From the NCBI GenBank assembly GCA_022842625.1, contig JALHPG010000012.1:1-50427 (forward strand): a stretch of DNA of 50,427 bases. The letters run 5' to 3'. The translations under genes and the position numbers were made by a program. Origin of the DNA: Bacteroidia bacterium. Lineage in GTDB: Bacteria; Bacteroidota; Bacteroidia; B-17B0; Aurantibacillaceae. Of this stretch, positions 33,630 through 42,094 are shown piece after piece. How positions within the stretch are numbered: the first letter of the stretch is position 1; the number at the start of each line of letters is the position of its first letter. The notes below the pieces were generated by a model. The model worked only from the letters and a program-made list of their open reading frames with translations, was not told the DNA's origin and searched no databases.

Positions 33630-33729
33630 TTTCATCTAAACAATTACCTAACTAAGCTAAATTAACTTTAGGGTAATTATAGCTTTGCTTTCGACTTATC
33701 TCGGTTGTGTTACTTTGTATCACACTTTT

Positions 33730-34575
33730 ATGACAGCAGAGCTATTTATTAACGAGAATCCATCTCATGAGGTTTCAAAAGCCTTTCAGGTTCTTCAAAA
33801 AAAGAACAAAGACATGCTTGACGGCCTGTATTACGCATCCTTTGTACAGCAAGGTCTTATGCCGCAAGAAAGGCATTTTAAAAAAAACAACAATGATTAT
33901 TTCGTTTTTTATGATCCACTGCAAATAATTGGCGGCGACTTTTTTTGGTTAGGTAAAAAAGACGGCTGGAGTTATTATGCAGTTGGGGATTGCACAGGGC
34001 ATGGTGTTGGTGGCGCAATGCTTTCAACATTGGCCATTGGGTTTTTAAACTACTTGGTTTATTCTAAGGATTACTCAGAACTAGGAGATATATTAAGCGA
34101 GATAGACAAAAAATGGATAGAAACTTTTAAAAGACATGAAGATGATAATGAATTAAACAACGATTGGGTTGAGATTTCATTAATTGCTTTTAATTCTATA
34201 ACTCGTGATTTTCAATTTGCAGGAGCTAATTCAAATATTTTAATTACCGGTAATGATTTTGAGCCAATTAACCTTAGCGGTGATAGTTTTCCAATAGGGG
34301 GTTGGCAAATAGAAGCCAACAGGAATTTTACAACTAAGTATTGTAAATTTGAAAGTAGTATAAAAGTTTATTTATATAGTGATGGATTTCATGACCAGTT
34401 TGGTGGCGCCCAAAATAAAAAATACGGGAGCAGAAATTTTAAAAAATATTTAGCCTCAATTTGCAATTTGCCAATGCGGTATCAATATTCTCATATTAAA
34501 GAGCATTTTTTAGATTGGAAGGGTATTAATGAGCAAACCGATGATGTTTGCCTGCTGGGAATTGAATTTAATTAA
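33730..34575 (+). CDS. SpoIIE/PP2C-type serine phosphatase
   Basis: A PP2C-family phosphatase of the SpoIIE/RsbU type. I chose ATG 33730 (MTAELFINENPSHEV), giving 281 residues, over a TTG 45 bases upstream. A short helical linker (GLYYASFVQQGLMPQERHF) corresponds to the 'YA..IQ.ALLP' junction seen in TPR-SpoIIE proteins. The catalytic domain follows: VFYDPLQIIGGDFFWLGKK, YYAVGDCTGHGVGGAMLSTLA and KVYLYSDGFHDQFGG, with TDDVCLLGIEF at the end. The metal-binding Asp residues (GGDFFW, GDCTGHG, SDGF, DD) are all present, so it is probably active on a phosphoserine/threonine anti-sigma-antagonist-like protein. A regulator with a degenerate receiver follows 63 bp downstream. Confidence 0.9.
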   Translation: MTAELFINENPSHEVSKAFQVLQKKNKDMLDGLYYASFVQQGLMPQERHFKKNNNDYFVFYDPLQIIGGDFFWLGKKDGWSYYAVGDCTGHGVGGAMLSTLAIGFLNYLVYSKDYSELGDILSEIDKKWIETFKRHEDDNELNNDWVEISLIAFNSITRDFQFAGANSNILITGNDFEPINLSGDSFPIGGWQIEANRNFTTKYCKFESSIKVYLYSDGFHDQFGGAQNKKYGSRNFKKYLASICNLPMRYQYSHIKEHFLDWKGINEQTDDVCLLGIEFN

Positions 34576-34638
34576 TATTAAATTAACTTTTGCTTGGCTC
34601 TGAGTTAAACTTAATAACCAAACTTTACATTTCAGGTT

Positions 34639-35322
34639 ATGAGTAATAATTCTTATTCTATAGTGTTTTTTGATAATTTGATCAGCAAGATGTTTAAAAC
34701 CATTGATCTGATAAAAAACACCTACCCGAATGTTTTTATTTTTAATCAGGAAAAGGAATTCTTTGATTTTATTGAAAACGAGAAATGTGATATAATTTTT
34801 TTGAATTTAGATCTTTTGCCAAATGACGCTATTTTGATTACGAAAGAGATCAATTTACGAAAATTGGATTCTAAGCCGTTTATCATTATTTATTCTAATA
34901 AGCAAGATGATTTTGCACAGGAATTTGCTTTTAATTCGGGCGCAGATTCCTTTATAAACTTTCATGAAAAACCTGGAGTAATGATTTTGTTTTTGAAAAA
35001 TTTATTAAAAAGAAGAATAAAATTAATAAGTACTTCAAAAAAAGAAATTGTATTGGATGATGAACAGTTGTTGATTTTTAACAAAGGAATCCCTATTCAA
35101 CTACCGCGTAAAGAATTTAAAGTATTTGAGTTGTTATACAATACCCCGGACAAATTTTTTAGTAAAACCGAAATTGCCGGTTTAATTTGGTTAGATGAAA
35201 GTGTTGCCAATAAGCGGACGATAGATGTGCACATTTATAACATCCGTCAGTTTTTTGGTAAGCGCATTATTCAATCACAAAAGGGTAAAGGCTATCGTAT
35301 AAACAAAAAAGTAATTGGGTAG
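34639..35322 (+). CDS. OmpR-type regulator with degenerate receiver domain
   Basis: A 227-residue protein. The C-terminal winged helix is well conserved (LPRKEFKVFELLYNTPDKFF, KRTIDVHIYNIRQFFGKRII, KGKGYRINKK). The receiver half is atypical. Beta-1 ends in IVFFDN instead of an acidic pair. The phospho-acceptor position aligned by length with the other regulator in this window (residue 56) is Asn (DIIFLNLDLLP), though Asp58 is near. Ser86 and Lys111 (HEKPG) remain. It may be a phosphorylation-independent or atypical regulator. It lies next to the SpoIIE-type phosphatase on the same strand. Targets are unknown. Confidence 0.85.
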   Translation: MSNNSYSIVFFDNLISKMFKTIDLIKNTYPNVFIFNQEKEFFDFIENEKCDIIFLNLDLLPNDAILITKEINLRKLDSKPFIIIYSNKQDDFAQEFAFNSGADSFINFHEKPGVMILFLKNLLKRRIKLISTSKKEIVLDDEQLLIFNKGIPIQLPRKEFKVFELLYNTPDKFFSKTEIAGLIWLDESVANKRTIDVHIYNIRQFFGKRIIQSQKGKGYRINKKVIG

Positions 35323-35428
35323 GCCTCATCTTTCGATTTGTTTGTAATTAGTTAATCTAATTACTGATCTTATTATAGACTACTAATTTCAAGTCAAAAT
35401 AATCCCTAGGTTGCCTTGTTAAACCGGA

Positions 35429-35459
35429 TTTGTTGTATTTAAAAAAAAGAGTAAATTTG
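35429..35459 (+). promoter_or_regulatory. Promoter of the small secreted protein gene
   Basis: TTTG at 35429-35432, a 19-base spacer, then TAAATTTG at 35452-35459, a consensus Bacteroidota promoter 25 bp before the ATG. Confidence 0.78.
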
Positions 35460-35484
35460 ATATAACAAACTAAAACCAAAACAC

Positions 35485-35763
35485 ATGAAAATTAAAACAT
35501 TACTATCTGCAGCATTTTTGTTAGTTACAACTATTGCTAGCGCATTTACAATTGATTATTATAATAAAGATTCACAAAAGTACACCATGGAAGTAAAGTC
35601 CAATGGGTCAACTCAAAAAGTTGAATTTTCTGCATCAACTACCGGTGCTACGTCTATTCAAACCAGTGCTTCGGAAGTTGAAATTAAAACAGCTTGCGGT
35701 TGGGTAAAAGTAAAAAACGGCGCAAAAATTTCCATTAAAGATGGTTGTATTAAAATTGAATAA
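35485..35763 (+). CDS. Small secreted protein of unknown function
   Basis: A 92-residue protein with a signal peptide cleaved near residue 20 (MKIKTLLSAAFLLVTTIASA). The mature 72 residues are rich in Ser/Thr/Lys and probably all-beta (YTMEVKSNGSTQKVEFSAST, GWVKVKNGAKISIKDGCIKI), with two cysteines that could form one disulfide. No family is recognised. It has its own strong promoter and terminator, so it is a separate, probably well-expressed unit. Confidence 0.8.
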   Translation: MKIKTLLSAAFLLVTTIASAFTIDYYNKDSQKYTMEVKSNGSTQKVEFSASTTGATSIQTSASEVEIKTACGWVKVKNGAKISIKDGCIKIE

Positions 35764-35780
35764 ATAAACTATTTAAAAAA

Positions 35781-35815
35781 AAAGCCATTCTCAATTTGAG
35801 AATGGCTTTTTTGTT
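35781..35815. terminator. Bidirectional terminator
   Basis: AAAGCCATTCTCA at 35781-35793 pairs with TGAGAATGGCTTT at 35797-35809. A-rich sequence lies on the left and a T run on the right, so it can serve both the secreted-protein gene and the convergent SRPBCC gene. Confidence 0.9.
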
Positions 35816-35834
35816 TTAAATTTTTGATCGATCA

Positions 35835-36260
35835 TTAATTTCCTTCACTGTATTTTTTAAAGTTGTTTAATATGGCTTGCCATCCGCCCTGCTGTAATTC
35901 AATCGAATTTTCACTTTCGGCTTCAAAGGTTTCTATTACTTTTGTTGTGTTGCCTTCGTTTATAAAGCTAATTTTTGCTTTTCTACCATCACCCATGGTA
36001 TAGGCTATCAGTTCGTTTTCTTTTATTTCATCGTACACGCCCCAAAAATCAAAACCAAAACTACCGTCTTTAGCTTCCATTCTAGATGAAAATTTTCCAC
36101 CTGCTCGCAAGTCGTTTTCTGCTTTTGGTGCGTGCCAATCCTCACTTGCAAAATTCCATTGTGTGATATGTTCGGGTAACGTCCAAAATTGCCATACTTT
36201 TTTTAATGGCACGTTTACTGTTGCGCTAACAGTAATTTCTGTTTTTTCTTTTTCGCTCAT
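35835..36260 (-). CDS. SRPBCC/AHSA1-family protein
   Basis: A 141-residue START/SRPBCC-fold protein of the AHSA1 group. It shows ITVSATVNVPLKKVWQFWTL, PEHITQWNFAS and DWHAPKAENDLRAGGKFSSR. FWGVYDEIKENELIAYTMGD and a final GGWQAILNNFKKYSEG also match the family. Members bind hydrophobic ligands and many act with unknown substrates. It lies 7 bp after a DUF1801 gene, a pairing often seen in Bacteroidota and soil bacteria. Confidence 0.9.
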   Translation of the reverse strand: MSEKEKTEITVSATVNVPLKKVWQFWTLPEHITQWNFASEDWHAPKAENDLRAGGKFSSRMEAKDGSFGFDFWGVYDEIKENELIAYTMGDGRKAKISFINEGNTTKVIETFEAESENSIELQQGGWQAILNNFKKYSEGN

Positions 36261-36267
36261 TTGATTT

Positions 36268-36624
36268 TTATTTTTCTGAATTTTGTTTCACTCTGTATTT
36301 TACAATTTTTGTTATTAGATCAAGAGGAAGTTTTTCATCTAAAGGAAATTGAACCGCACCTTTTGATCCTTTATAAACCGATAATTCTTTTTTAAATGCT
36401 GTAATGCCTTGTGGCGTTGGGTAAAAGCCAATGTGGTTTTTATAAGCTGCAAAATAAACCAATGGCCCATTGTATTTATAGGCGGGCATTTGGTAACTAA
36501 TTATTTCTTCTGCATCTGGCGCTGCTTTTTTAATGACTGCTCTAAGTTGGTTTAATAAGGCTTGCGTAGCTTTAGGAAAATCCTCAATGTACTCACTAAC
36601 TTTATTCGGTTTAGTAGTATTCAT
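36268..36624 (-). CDS. DUF1801 (YdhG-like) protein
   Basis: A 118-residue protein when started at ATG 36622-36624 (MNTTKPNKVSEYI), the usual family start, rather than ten codons upstream. It shows DFPKATQALLNQLRAVIKKA, EEIISYQMPAYKYNGPLVYF and AAYKNHIGFYPTPQGI. Its end, KGAVQFPLDEKLPLDLITKI, is the DUF1801 pattern. Members resemble the B. subtilis Fra/YdhG iron-chaperone-like fold, but function is uncertain. It forms a two-gene unit with the SRPBCC gene. Confidence 0.9.
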   Translation of the reverse strand: MNTTKPNKVSEYIEDFPKATQALLNQLRAVIKKAAPDAEEIISYQMPAYKYNGPLVYFAAYKNHIGFYPTPQGITAFKKELSVYKGSKGAVQFPLDEKLPLDLITKIVKYRVKQNSEK

Positions 36625-36844
36625 ATTTGATCCTGTTTTTTGCTTTATAGCCAATGCAATTTAACAACGTAGTTATTTAAAATATAAATTTAAAGATAAA
36701 AACTACTTTGTATTTTGCAAAATGAAGAAACAGTGAGTGATTTTCTAAGGAATAGTAGAAGGGAATGTACAATAAATGCAATTTACCTTAAGTTGAATGC
36801 ACCTAAGCGAGTATAAGCGCAGTGATTGTTCTCGAAAATAGCTA

Positions 36845-37570
36845 TCATATTTTTTGAATTAAATAATTAGGATTTTTCGCTATAACTTTAAATCGTTTGT
36901 CTTTCTTTATCTGCGCAATCATCTTAGCGCTTCCAAAATTTTGACCGTCAGCAGAATCATCTAATAAGACAAAGCCATTCGGTAATAGATGAGAAGCAAT
37001 GTTGTTGAAGTCCTTCCAGGCTACCTCATATGAATGACCACCGTCAAGGTAAGCAAAACTGAAATGTCCTCCTAAGGATACAGTGCGACCGAATATATCT
37101 ACTTCACTTTTATTTTCATTCCAGCTGTCAAAAAACGAATTAGAATATTGGTGAAATGAAAAGGGCAAGTTTTGCGGACTAAGAAATCTTATTGAATTAA
37201 TGAATGCATTTTTCATATACACCGAATATTCAGATCTTAGGATGTCATCTCTACCATCAATATGACTATGAGTCATTTTTTGCAGATCATCCTTATAACC
37301 TTCATATATCCAAGCGTCACATGTAAAGAATGAATTGTTTTTGTGATGCTTACGCATTAGATGTATGATCAAATTTGCTGATAATCCACCGTATGATCCT
37401 ATCTCCAAGACGTTTCCTTCTGTTGGCATATTTTTAATGGCAAAATCTATTAGACCAATATTGCCTTCATTTAGCATGCCTTCGCCAATTACAAGTGAAC
37501 GAATACGTTTTATAAAATCGTCAGATTCGACATTATTGTTTTTAAATATACCTGATAGTTTATCCCACAT
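36845..37570 (-). CDS. Class I SAM-dependent methyltransferase (Methyltransf_24 type)
   Basis: A 241-residue methyltransferase-like protein. SAM motif I is NVLEIGSYGGLSANLIIHLM near residue 55. The acidic motif and metal-type region is FAYLDGGHSYEVAWKDFNNI near residue 172, followed by LLPNGFVLLDDSADGQNFGS. This form (YLDGGHSYE...GG.../DD) is common in methyltransferases of small molecules or glycan precursors. It is a single gene. The 190-bp gap at 36655-36844 and the 244-bp gap at 37571-37814 show no other gene. Confidence 0.85.
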   Translation of the reverse strand: MWDKLSGIFKNNNVESDDFIKRIRSLVIGEGMLNEGNIGLIDFAIKNMPTEGNVLEIGSYGGLSANLIIHLMRKHHKNNSFFTCDAWIYEGYKDDLQKMTHSHIDGRDDILRSEYSVYMKNAFINSIRFLSPQNLPFSFHQYSNSFFDSWNENKSEVDIFGRTVSLGGHFSFAYLDGGHSYEVAWKDFNNIASHLLPNGFVLLDDSADGQNFGSAKMIAQIKKDKRFKVIAKNPNYLIQKI

Positions 37571-37762
37571 CTTGTATTGTTTTTTTGCAATTTGTTTAAC
37601 CGGCTAATACCCGTCTTAAACGACGTTTTTGCTTTTTAAATATACTGAAATTATCATAAGGAATCAAAGAATGCAATTAAGGAATACCGATCTTATTTCT
37701 CGCTTGTATTATATTTAAGTAATGGTGTGTTGACTATAGTGTACTATTTTTTTAATTTTTGT

Positions 37763-37795
37763 ACAAAAAAAATCCCTGCCTTTTGAGCAGGGATT
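37763..37795 (-). terminator. Terminator of the 37815-40362 operon
   Basis: AATCCCTGC at 37771-37779 pairs with GCAGGGATT at 37787-37795. On the minus strand it is followed by an eight-T run, and it lies 19 bp after the stop of the 402-residue protein gene. Confidence 0.9.
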
Positions 37796-37814
37796 AGTTT
37801 GTGATGCAAAATAA

Positions 37815-39023
37815 TTATTCGTTTAAGAACTCTTCAAATTGTGCCCAAACACCTTTTATTTCCGGTTTTGTTGGGTCGCCTTCAAAAACTATTTTTGCCT
37901 CCTTGGTATATTTTAGTTTTACGGTTCCTTCAGCAAGCAGATCGCCATTCTCGCCATCTCTGTGTGCGTAAAATCTTACAGTGATCTGATATGTTTGATC
38001 TACTTTAAATTTATCTTTATTGCTGTAAAGTAATTGCATACAGGCATAATCCTGCACATAGGCACGTTGATAAGCGTTATACTCACGAATAGATCTTGTA
38101 GATGATTGACGGTATTCCACATCTTTTGTTTCGATTATTTTTACCATGTTACTCCACGCTGCAGATTTTTTTCTTTGTGTTTCTCTGTTTACTTTTTGGC
38201 CATTCATTTCGTACTCAATGTTTATTTGTTGACCCGGGTGACTCATTTTTGGCGGAGTTTTAAAAAATGCCATAAACATCATATTACCAGCCATATCTAA
38301 TTCCGGTTTAAAATCTGCACCACTAACTGCGATCTTATCAGGATATCCTTGTTTTTGTAAATGATACCATTGATTTGCAAATACTACTTTTTGTAAATTC
38401 TTTGCATAAACTTCATTCTTCATCCATTCTGCATTTTCCTTTTCTATTTTCTCTGTATTAAGCGATGCAATGATCATATCTACTTTTGCTTTTGCAGTTT
38501 CTAGATCGTAGGTTGAAAATTTTGCCTGATCTTTTGCATATACATCTTTTACAATTCTTTTTGCTTCAAGTGGGGCAGGTCCACCGTTAGAACTGTATTC
38601 TGTTTGTGAGATCTGTGCAAAAACTCCCGGTTCAAGTTCAATTAATTCTACATAGCCAGCAGCTGTGGCATTAACCCATGCGTAAAAAAGCTTTACTTTA
38701 TTTTTACTGTAATAATTTTCTTTTAAGCTTAATTTAAGTTGCGGCTCTGTACTTTTTTTCTTCTCAAAATAATATAATTCATTTACGATTTTACCATCTG
38801 CCTCTTTAACAAATTTAAATCCGTATGATTTTTTATCACTGGAGCCAAAGTATTGCCCCGTAACTCCCATTTCATCAGTTTCCTGATTAAAGCTTTCAAA
38901 ATTTCCGGAACCTGAGCCGCCACCGCTACTCATTTTATCTTTAAGTTTTCCGAATTGTGCGTTAGCACTAAAGCCGAATAAACCTAGCGCTGCAATCGTT
39001 ACAATGATCTTTATTTTTTTCAT
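37815..39023 (-). CDS. Exported protein of unknown function with Gly/Ser-rich N-terminal linker
   Basis: A 402-residue protein with signal peptide MKKIKIIVTIAALGLFGFSA and cleavage near residue 22. A short flexible segment (DKMSSGGGSGSGNF) follows, then a long mixed alpha/beta domain. It has no lipobox, T9SS domain or membrane span after the signal. I recognise no family; DEMGVTGQYFGSSDKKSYGF and QTYQITVRFYAHRDGENGDL are useful search seeds. It lies 31 bp downstream of the glycine-rich protein gene on the same strand with no terminator between. It is therefore probably cotranscribed from the LytTR-type promoter at 40392-40460. Confidence 0.75.
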   Translation of the reverse strand: MKKIKIIVTIAALGLFGFSANAQFGKLKDKMSSGGGSGSGNFESFNQETDEMGVTGQYFGSSDKKSYGFKFVKEADGKIVNELYYFEKKKSTEPQLKLSLKENYYSKNKVKLFYAWVNATAAGYVELIELEPGVFAQISQTEYSSNGGPAPLEAKRIVKDVYAKDQAKFSTYDLETAKAKVDMIIASLNTEKIEKENAEWMKNEVYAKNLQKVVFANQWYHLQKQGYPDKIAVSGADFKPELDMAGNMMFMAFFKTPPKMSHPGQQINIEYEMNGQKVNRETQRKKSAAWSNMVKIIETKDVEYRQSSTRSIREYNAYQRAYVQDYACMQLLYSNKDKFKVDQTYQITVRFYAHRDGENGDLLAEGTVKLKYTKEAKIVFEGDPTKPEIKGVWAQFEEFLNE

Positions 39024-39054
39024 ATTGTTTTTTTGTTTTTTTGTCTTTGTATAT

Positions 39055-40362
39055 TTATTTAATTAAGTTTCCGTTTTTACCCGAAGTGCCATTAGGACCA
39101 CTGAAATAAGTGGATGTTTTTGGTTTGCCGCCTACACCACCTTTACCACCATAACTGCTAGTGGCAATTTTTAAAGAGGAGGCGCCATTGCCCGATAAAC
39201 TAACATTTCCTCCATTGCCACCATTTCCGCCACTACCTCCGTTACCGGTTTTTTCTTCGCTACCATTACCGCCATTGCCACCGTTGGTATTTATATTTAT
39301 TGTGTTATTAATATGCAGTTTAGCCTCAGACATAACTCTACCGGAATATGCGTCGGTGATAACTAGCTTGTTAATTTTTTCGCCATTTATAAGCATACCT
39401 GTTACAGTAATATTTACACTTTTTCCATCGGCACCATTTGATCCGTTAATGGTATATCCCGAGGTATATGCACGGCCATAAGCACCTGAGTTCCCTTGAA
39501 AATTATAATTGATATCGGTTTTATAATTAATAGCCTGACTAAATTTTCCTTTTAATTTTTTGTCGTCAAATTTAGACCATACAGTAATTTCAATTTTATC
39601 AGTAGGAATTTTGCGACTATCATCGGCCACTTTAAAATCGCCCCCTGCAAAATCGCCTCCGGCAACTTCTGTTTCAAAATCAGTGTAAGGTGTTAAACCT
39701 CCAAGATTTTTTGTTTTAAGTATTTTACCATTATCTAAAACAAATTCAACGCCAATTCCAATTATGGTTAACAAACCAATTTCGGCAGGTTTATTTACCG
39801 GAATTATATTAATTGATTTTATGTTTTTTCCTTTTAGTGTGTTTTCTTCTGCCAACTTCTCTGCTATAGCATTATTATCTTCTATTCGTTGATTGCGAGC
39901 AGTAGTTTGAAGTTCTTTAATTGTATTTCTATAATTATCAATTATGCTTTTTTCGTCGGCATAATTTTTGATCTTTGATTCAGAAAAAATATATTTTATA
40001 CTAGCACCAGTTTTTACACTCCAGGTGTAATAGTAGATTTTTTTATCAATAGCGCTTACAACGGGCTCTAAAGTTGATGATTTATAATATGCAGGAAATG
40101 CGAGTAGATCAGCTTCGTATTTTTCTTCAATAATACCGGCTCTGTTTACTACTATTTCTTTAAACTTATCACCTTCTTTATTAAAGGCAATAGGCCATTG
40201 TTTTGAAGCTAATTCAAATTTAAAATTACTTCCACTTTCAACTACTTTATATACCGTAAAATTGCCGGATGTTAATTTTGCAAGTTCAGTATTTTGGTTT
40301 TCCTGAGACTTTGCGCTGAAAATCGTTGCTGTAAATAATAAAAATGATGCTAAATATTTCAT
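39055..40362 (-). CDS. Exported protein with glycine/asparagine-rich C-terminal repeats
   Basis: A 435-residue protein from ATG 40360-40362. The GTG three codons upstream is less likely, since MKYLASFLLFTATIFSAKSQ is a good signal peptide. The middle has a helical segment (residues about 140-175) and two beta-rich regions. The last about 130 residues contain collagen- or glycine-rich-like runs (NGGNGGNGSEEKTGNGGSGG, GGKGGVGGKPKTS, GPNGTSGKNG). Such runs are often surface-exposed or matrix-forming, but there is no T9SS signal, so localisation past the periplasm is unclear. No family is recognised. It heads the two-gene unit with the 402-residue exported protein. Confidence 0.75.
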   Translation of the reverse strand: MKYLASFLLFTATIFSAKSQENQNTELAKLTSGNFTVYKVVESGSNFKFELASKQWPIAFNKEGDKFKEIVVNRAGIIEEKYEADLLAFPAYYKSSTLEPVVSAIDKKIYYYTWSVKTGASIKYIFSESKIKNYADEKSIIDNYRNTIKELQTTARNQRIEDNNAIAEKLAEENTLKGKNIKSINIIPVNKPAEIGLLTIIGIGVEFVLDNGKILKTKNLGGLTPYTDFETEVAGGDFAGGDFKVADDSRKIPTDKIEITVWSKFDDKKLKGKFSQAINYKTDINYNFQGNSGAYGRAYTSGYTINGSNGADGKSVNITVTGMLINGEKINKLVITDAYSGRVMSEAKLHINNTININTNGGNGGNGSEEKTGNGGSGGNGGNGGNVSLSGNGASSLKIATSSYGGKGGVGGKPKTSTYFSGPNGTSGKNGNLIK

Positions 40363-40391
40363 ATCATACACACTTTATTTGAAGTGCGATA

Positions 40392-40460
40392 CAAACATAA
40401 AACTTTAGAAAGGAGGAAATAAAGTTTCTTCAGCAACAGCCAAAATACTTTAGGAATGGA
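40392..40460 (-). promoter_or_regulatory. LytTR-type operator and promoter for the glycine-rich protein operon
   Basis: On the minus strand: TCCATTCCTAAAG (half-site 40456-40448), 11 bases, TTGCTGAAG (40436-40428), then exactly 28 bases, then TATGTTTG (40399-40392) as the -7 box, 29 bp before the ATG. The first half-site has one change (C for G) from the other copies. The layout is shared with two other promoters in this window. Confidence 0.75.
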
Positions 40461-40461
40461 T

Positions 40462-40497
40462 CAAAAAAAAGAACCCATCTAAGTGACGGGTTCTTTT
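40462..40497 (-). terminator. Terminator of the FG-GAP protein gene
   Basis: AAAAGAACCC at 40467-40476 pairs with GGGTTCTTTT at 40488-40497. On the minus strand a run of eight T follows. It lies 19 bp after the stop codon. Confidence 0.9.
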
Positions 40498-40516
40498 AAT
40501 TTAAGATAAGAAAAAA

Positions 40517-42079
40517 TTAATTTTTGACCACCTTATTGATTTTCGAATAACCATCAATAGTTGTTTTGATGAAATAAATACCCGGGACTTGGTTTTCTAT
40601 ATTAATAATATGCTCTCCCGAATTTACATTTTGATGGTAAATGTTACGACCTAAAATATCAGTAATTAAAATCTCTGCATCCTGAAATATTGAAATTGTA
40701 AATTGACCGTTGTTAGGGTTTGGATAAATAGTTATTTCCAATAATTTATTTTCAATCACATTTTGAATATTAGTACAAAGGTTTACTAAAACACTGCTGG
40801 TAGTAACACCCACACAACCAACCGAATTTGTTCCGGTTACTGTATACAATGTGGAAACCGTTGGCGTTACCACGAAGTTGCCACCAGTAACGGTAAAGCT
40901 AATTGCATTACCACCCGGTATTATATTAAATGGTTGGCCAGCACAAATAGTGCCACTGCTTGCAGTAATTGTTGGAACGGTGTTTAGCAATACACTAGCT
41001 GTATTTGTGCCGCTATTTGCAGTAGCTAGGTCCATTTTACCATCATTATTAAAGTCGGCAGATGCGACTGTCCATGGAGTGGCCCCGACTGTATAATTAA
41101 CTCCGGTAACAAAGGTGCCTGTTCCTGAACCCATAAAAACAGAAACAACACTTGAAGAAGTTTTTGATAAAGCTAGATCTGCTTTACCATCGTTATTAAA
41201 ATCTTGTGAAATAATTGATTTTGGTCCGCCTGTACTTGCTGAAGCAATATTAGTAGCAGGAGAAAAGGTTCCGGTATTAGACCCTAAGAAAATGGAGATT
41301 CCGCCACCCGCGCCACTAACGGCAGCAGCTATATCTGTTTTTCCATCGTTATTAAAATCGCCAGAAGTTAAGCCAAGCGGTTGTGCGCCGGCGACAGAAT
41401 AAACTACAGCTGGAGAAAAGGTACCAGTGCCGGAACCCATATATACATGCATGTTATTTGAAGTAACTGAAACTATTGCCAAATCAACGTTTGCATCGGC
41501 ATTAAAATAACCTGAAATAATTCCTTGTGGACCCGAACCTCCAGCATAATTAACTGCAGGAGCAAAAGTTCCAGTACTTGAACCAATTAAAATAGACATG
41601 TTATTTGAACTTTGGTTTGCAACTGCTATATCTGCATTACCATCACCATTAAAATCTGCCGAACAAACAGAACGAGGAAAAGTACCAACCGAATAATTAA
41701 CCGCCGCAGAAAAAGTTCCGGTTCCTGAACCCATTAACACAGATATATTATTTGAATTAAAATTTCCTACGACTAAATCAATGTTACTATCGCTGTTTAT
41801 ATATGCATATGTTATTGATGCCGGACTAGTTCCTACTCCAAAATTTGCCGGAACACCAAAAGTGCCGGTTGCCGAACCTAATCGAATGGATACATTGTTA
41901 GAACCACCATTTGCCACTGCCAAATCTTTATTTCCGTCGCCATTAAAATCGGCCGACACAACGGCATACGCATTTACACCGGTAGTATAATCAACTTTAG
42001 CGCTGAAACAAGGAGGTGTTTGTGCGTTCGAAATTGATATTGTAAACAAGGTAATAATATTAAGTACAATTTTTTTCAT
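40517..42079 (-). CDS. FG-GAP/VCBS-repeat protein with T9SS type A sorting domain
   Basis: The start was set at ATG 42077-42079 (MKKIVLNIITLFTISISNAQ, a clean signal peptide), giving 520 residues. Upstream codons of the longest ORF lie in the promoter region. Residues about 30-380 hold some seven repeats of about 48 residues with calcium-binding-style D-F-N-x-D-G-x-x-D-[LI]-A cores (SADFNGDGNKDLAVAN, CSADFNGDGNADIAVANQ). They should form an integrin-like beta-propeller. Then comes a region with GTNSVGCVGVTTSSV (immunoglobulin-like). The C-terminal sorting domain is ITIYPNPNNGQFTISI to GIYFIKTTIDGYSKINKVV. Probably a secreted or surface adhesin-like protein. It has its own LytTR-type promoter and terminator. 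Confidence 0.9.
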   Translation of the reverse strand: MKKIVLNIITLFTISISNAQTPPCFSAKVDYTTGVNAYAVVSADFNGDGNKDLAVANGGSNNVSIRLGSATGTFGVPANFGVGTSPASITYAYINSDSNIDLVVGNFNSNNISVLMGSGTGTFSAAVNYSVGTFPRSVCSADFNGDGNADIAVANQSSNNMSILIGSSTGTFAPAVNYAGGSGPQGIISGYFNADANVDLAIVSVTSNNMHVYMGSGTGTFSPAVVYSVAGAQPLGLTSGDFNNDGKTDIAAAVSGAGGGISIFLGSNTGTFSPATNIASASTGGPKSIISQDFNNDGKADLALSKTSSSVVSVFMGSGTGTFVTGVNYTVGATPWTVASADFNNDGKMDLATANSGTNTASVLLNTVPTITASSGTICAGQPFNIIPGGNAISFTVTGGNFVVTPTVSTLYTVTGTNSVGCVGVTTSSVLVNLCTNIQNVIENKLLEITIYPNPNNGQFTISIFQDAEILITDILGRNIYHQNVNSGEHIINIENQVPGIYFIKTTIDGYSKINKVVKN

Positions 42080-42094
42080 GGTTTTATTTTTGAA

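Noticed and set aside
33661..33687. 11-bp-spaced TAA pair and TAGCTTTG as a further PhoB-like promoter for the SpoIIE phosphatase
   Set aside because: Only two repeats, and their distance to the -7-like box does not match the other two arrays; chance is likely in AT-rich sequence.
39161..39481. Plus-strand proline-rich ORF
   Set aside because: It is the antisense reading of the glycine-rich repeats of the real minus-strand gene (GGN codons read as proline).
40411..40417. AGGAGG-like run as a Shine-Dalgarno sequence
   Set aside because: It is on the plus strand inside a minus-strand promoter region with no start codon in reach.
40851..41990. Three plus-strand ORFs with repeated motifs
   Set aside because: They are antisense shadows of the FG-GAP repeats in the minus-strand T9SS gene.
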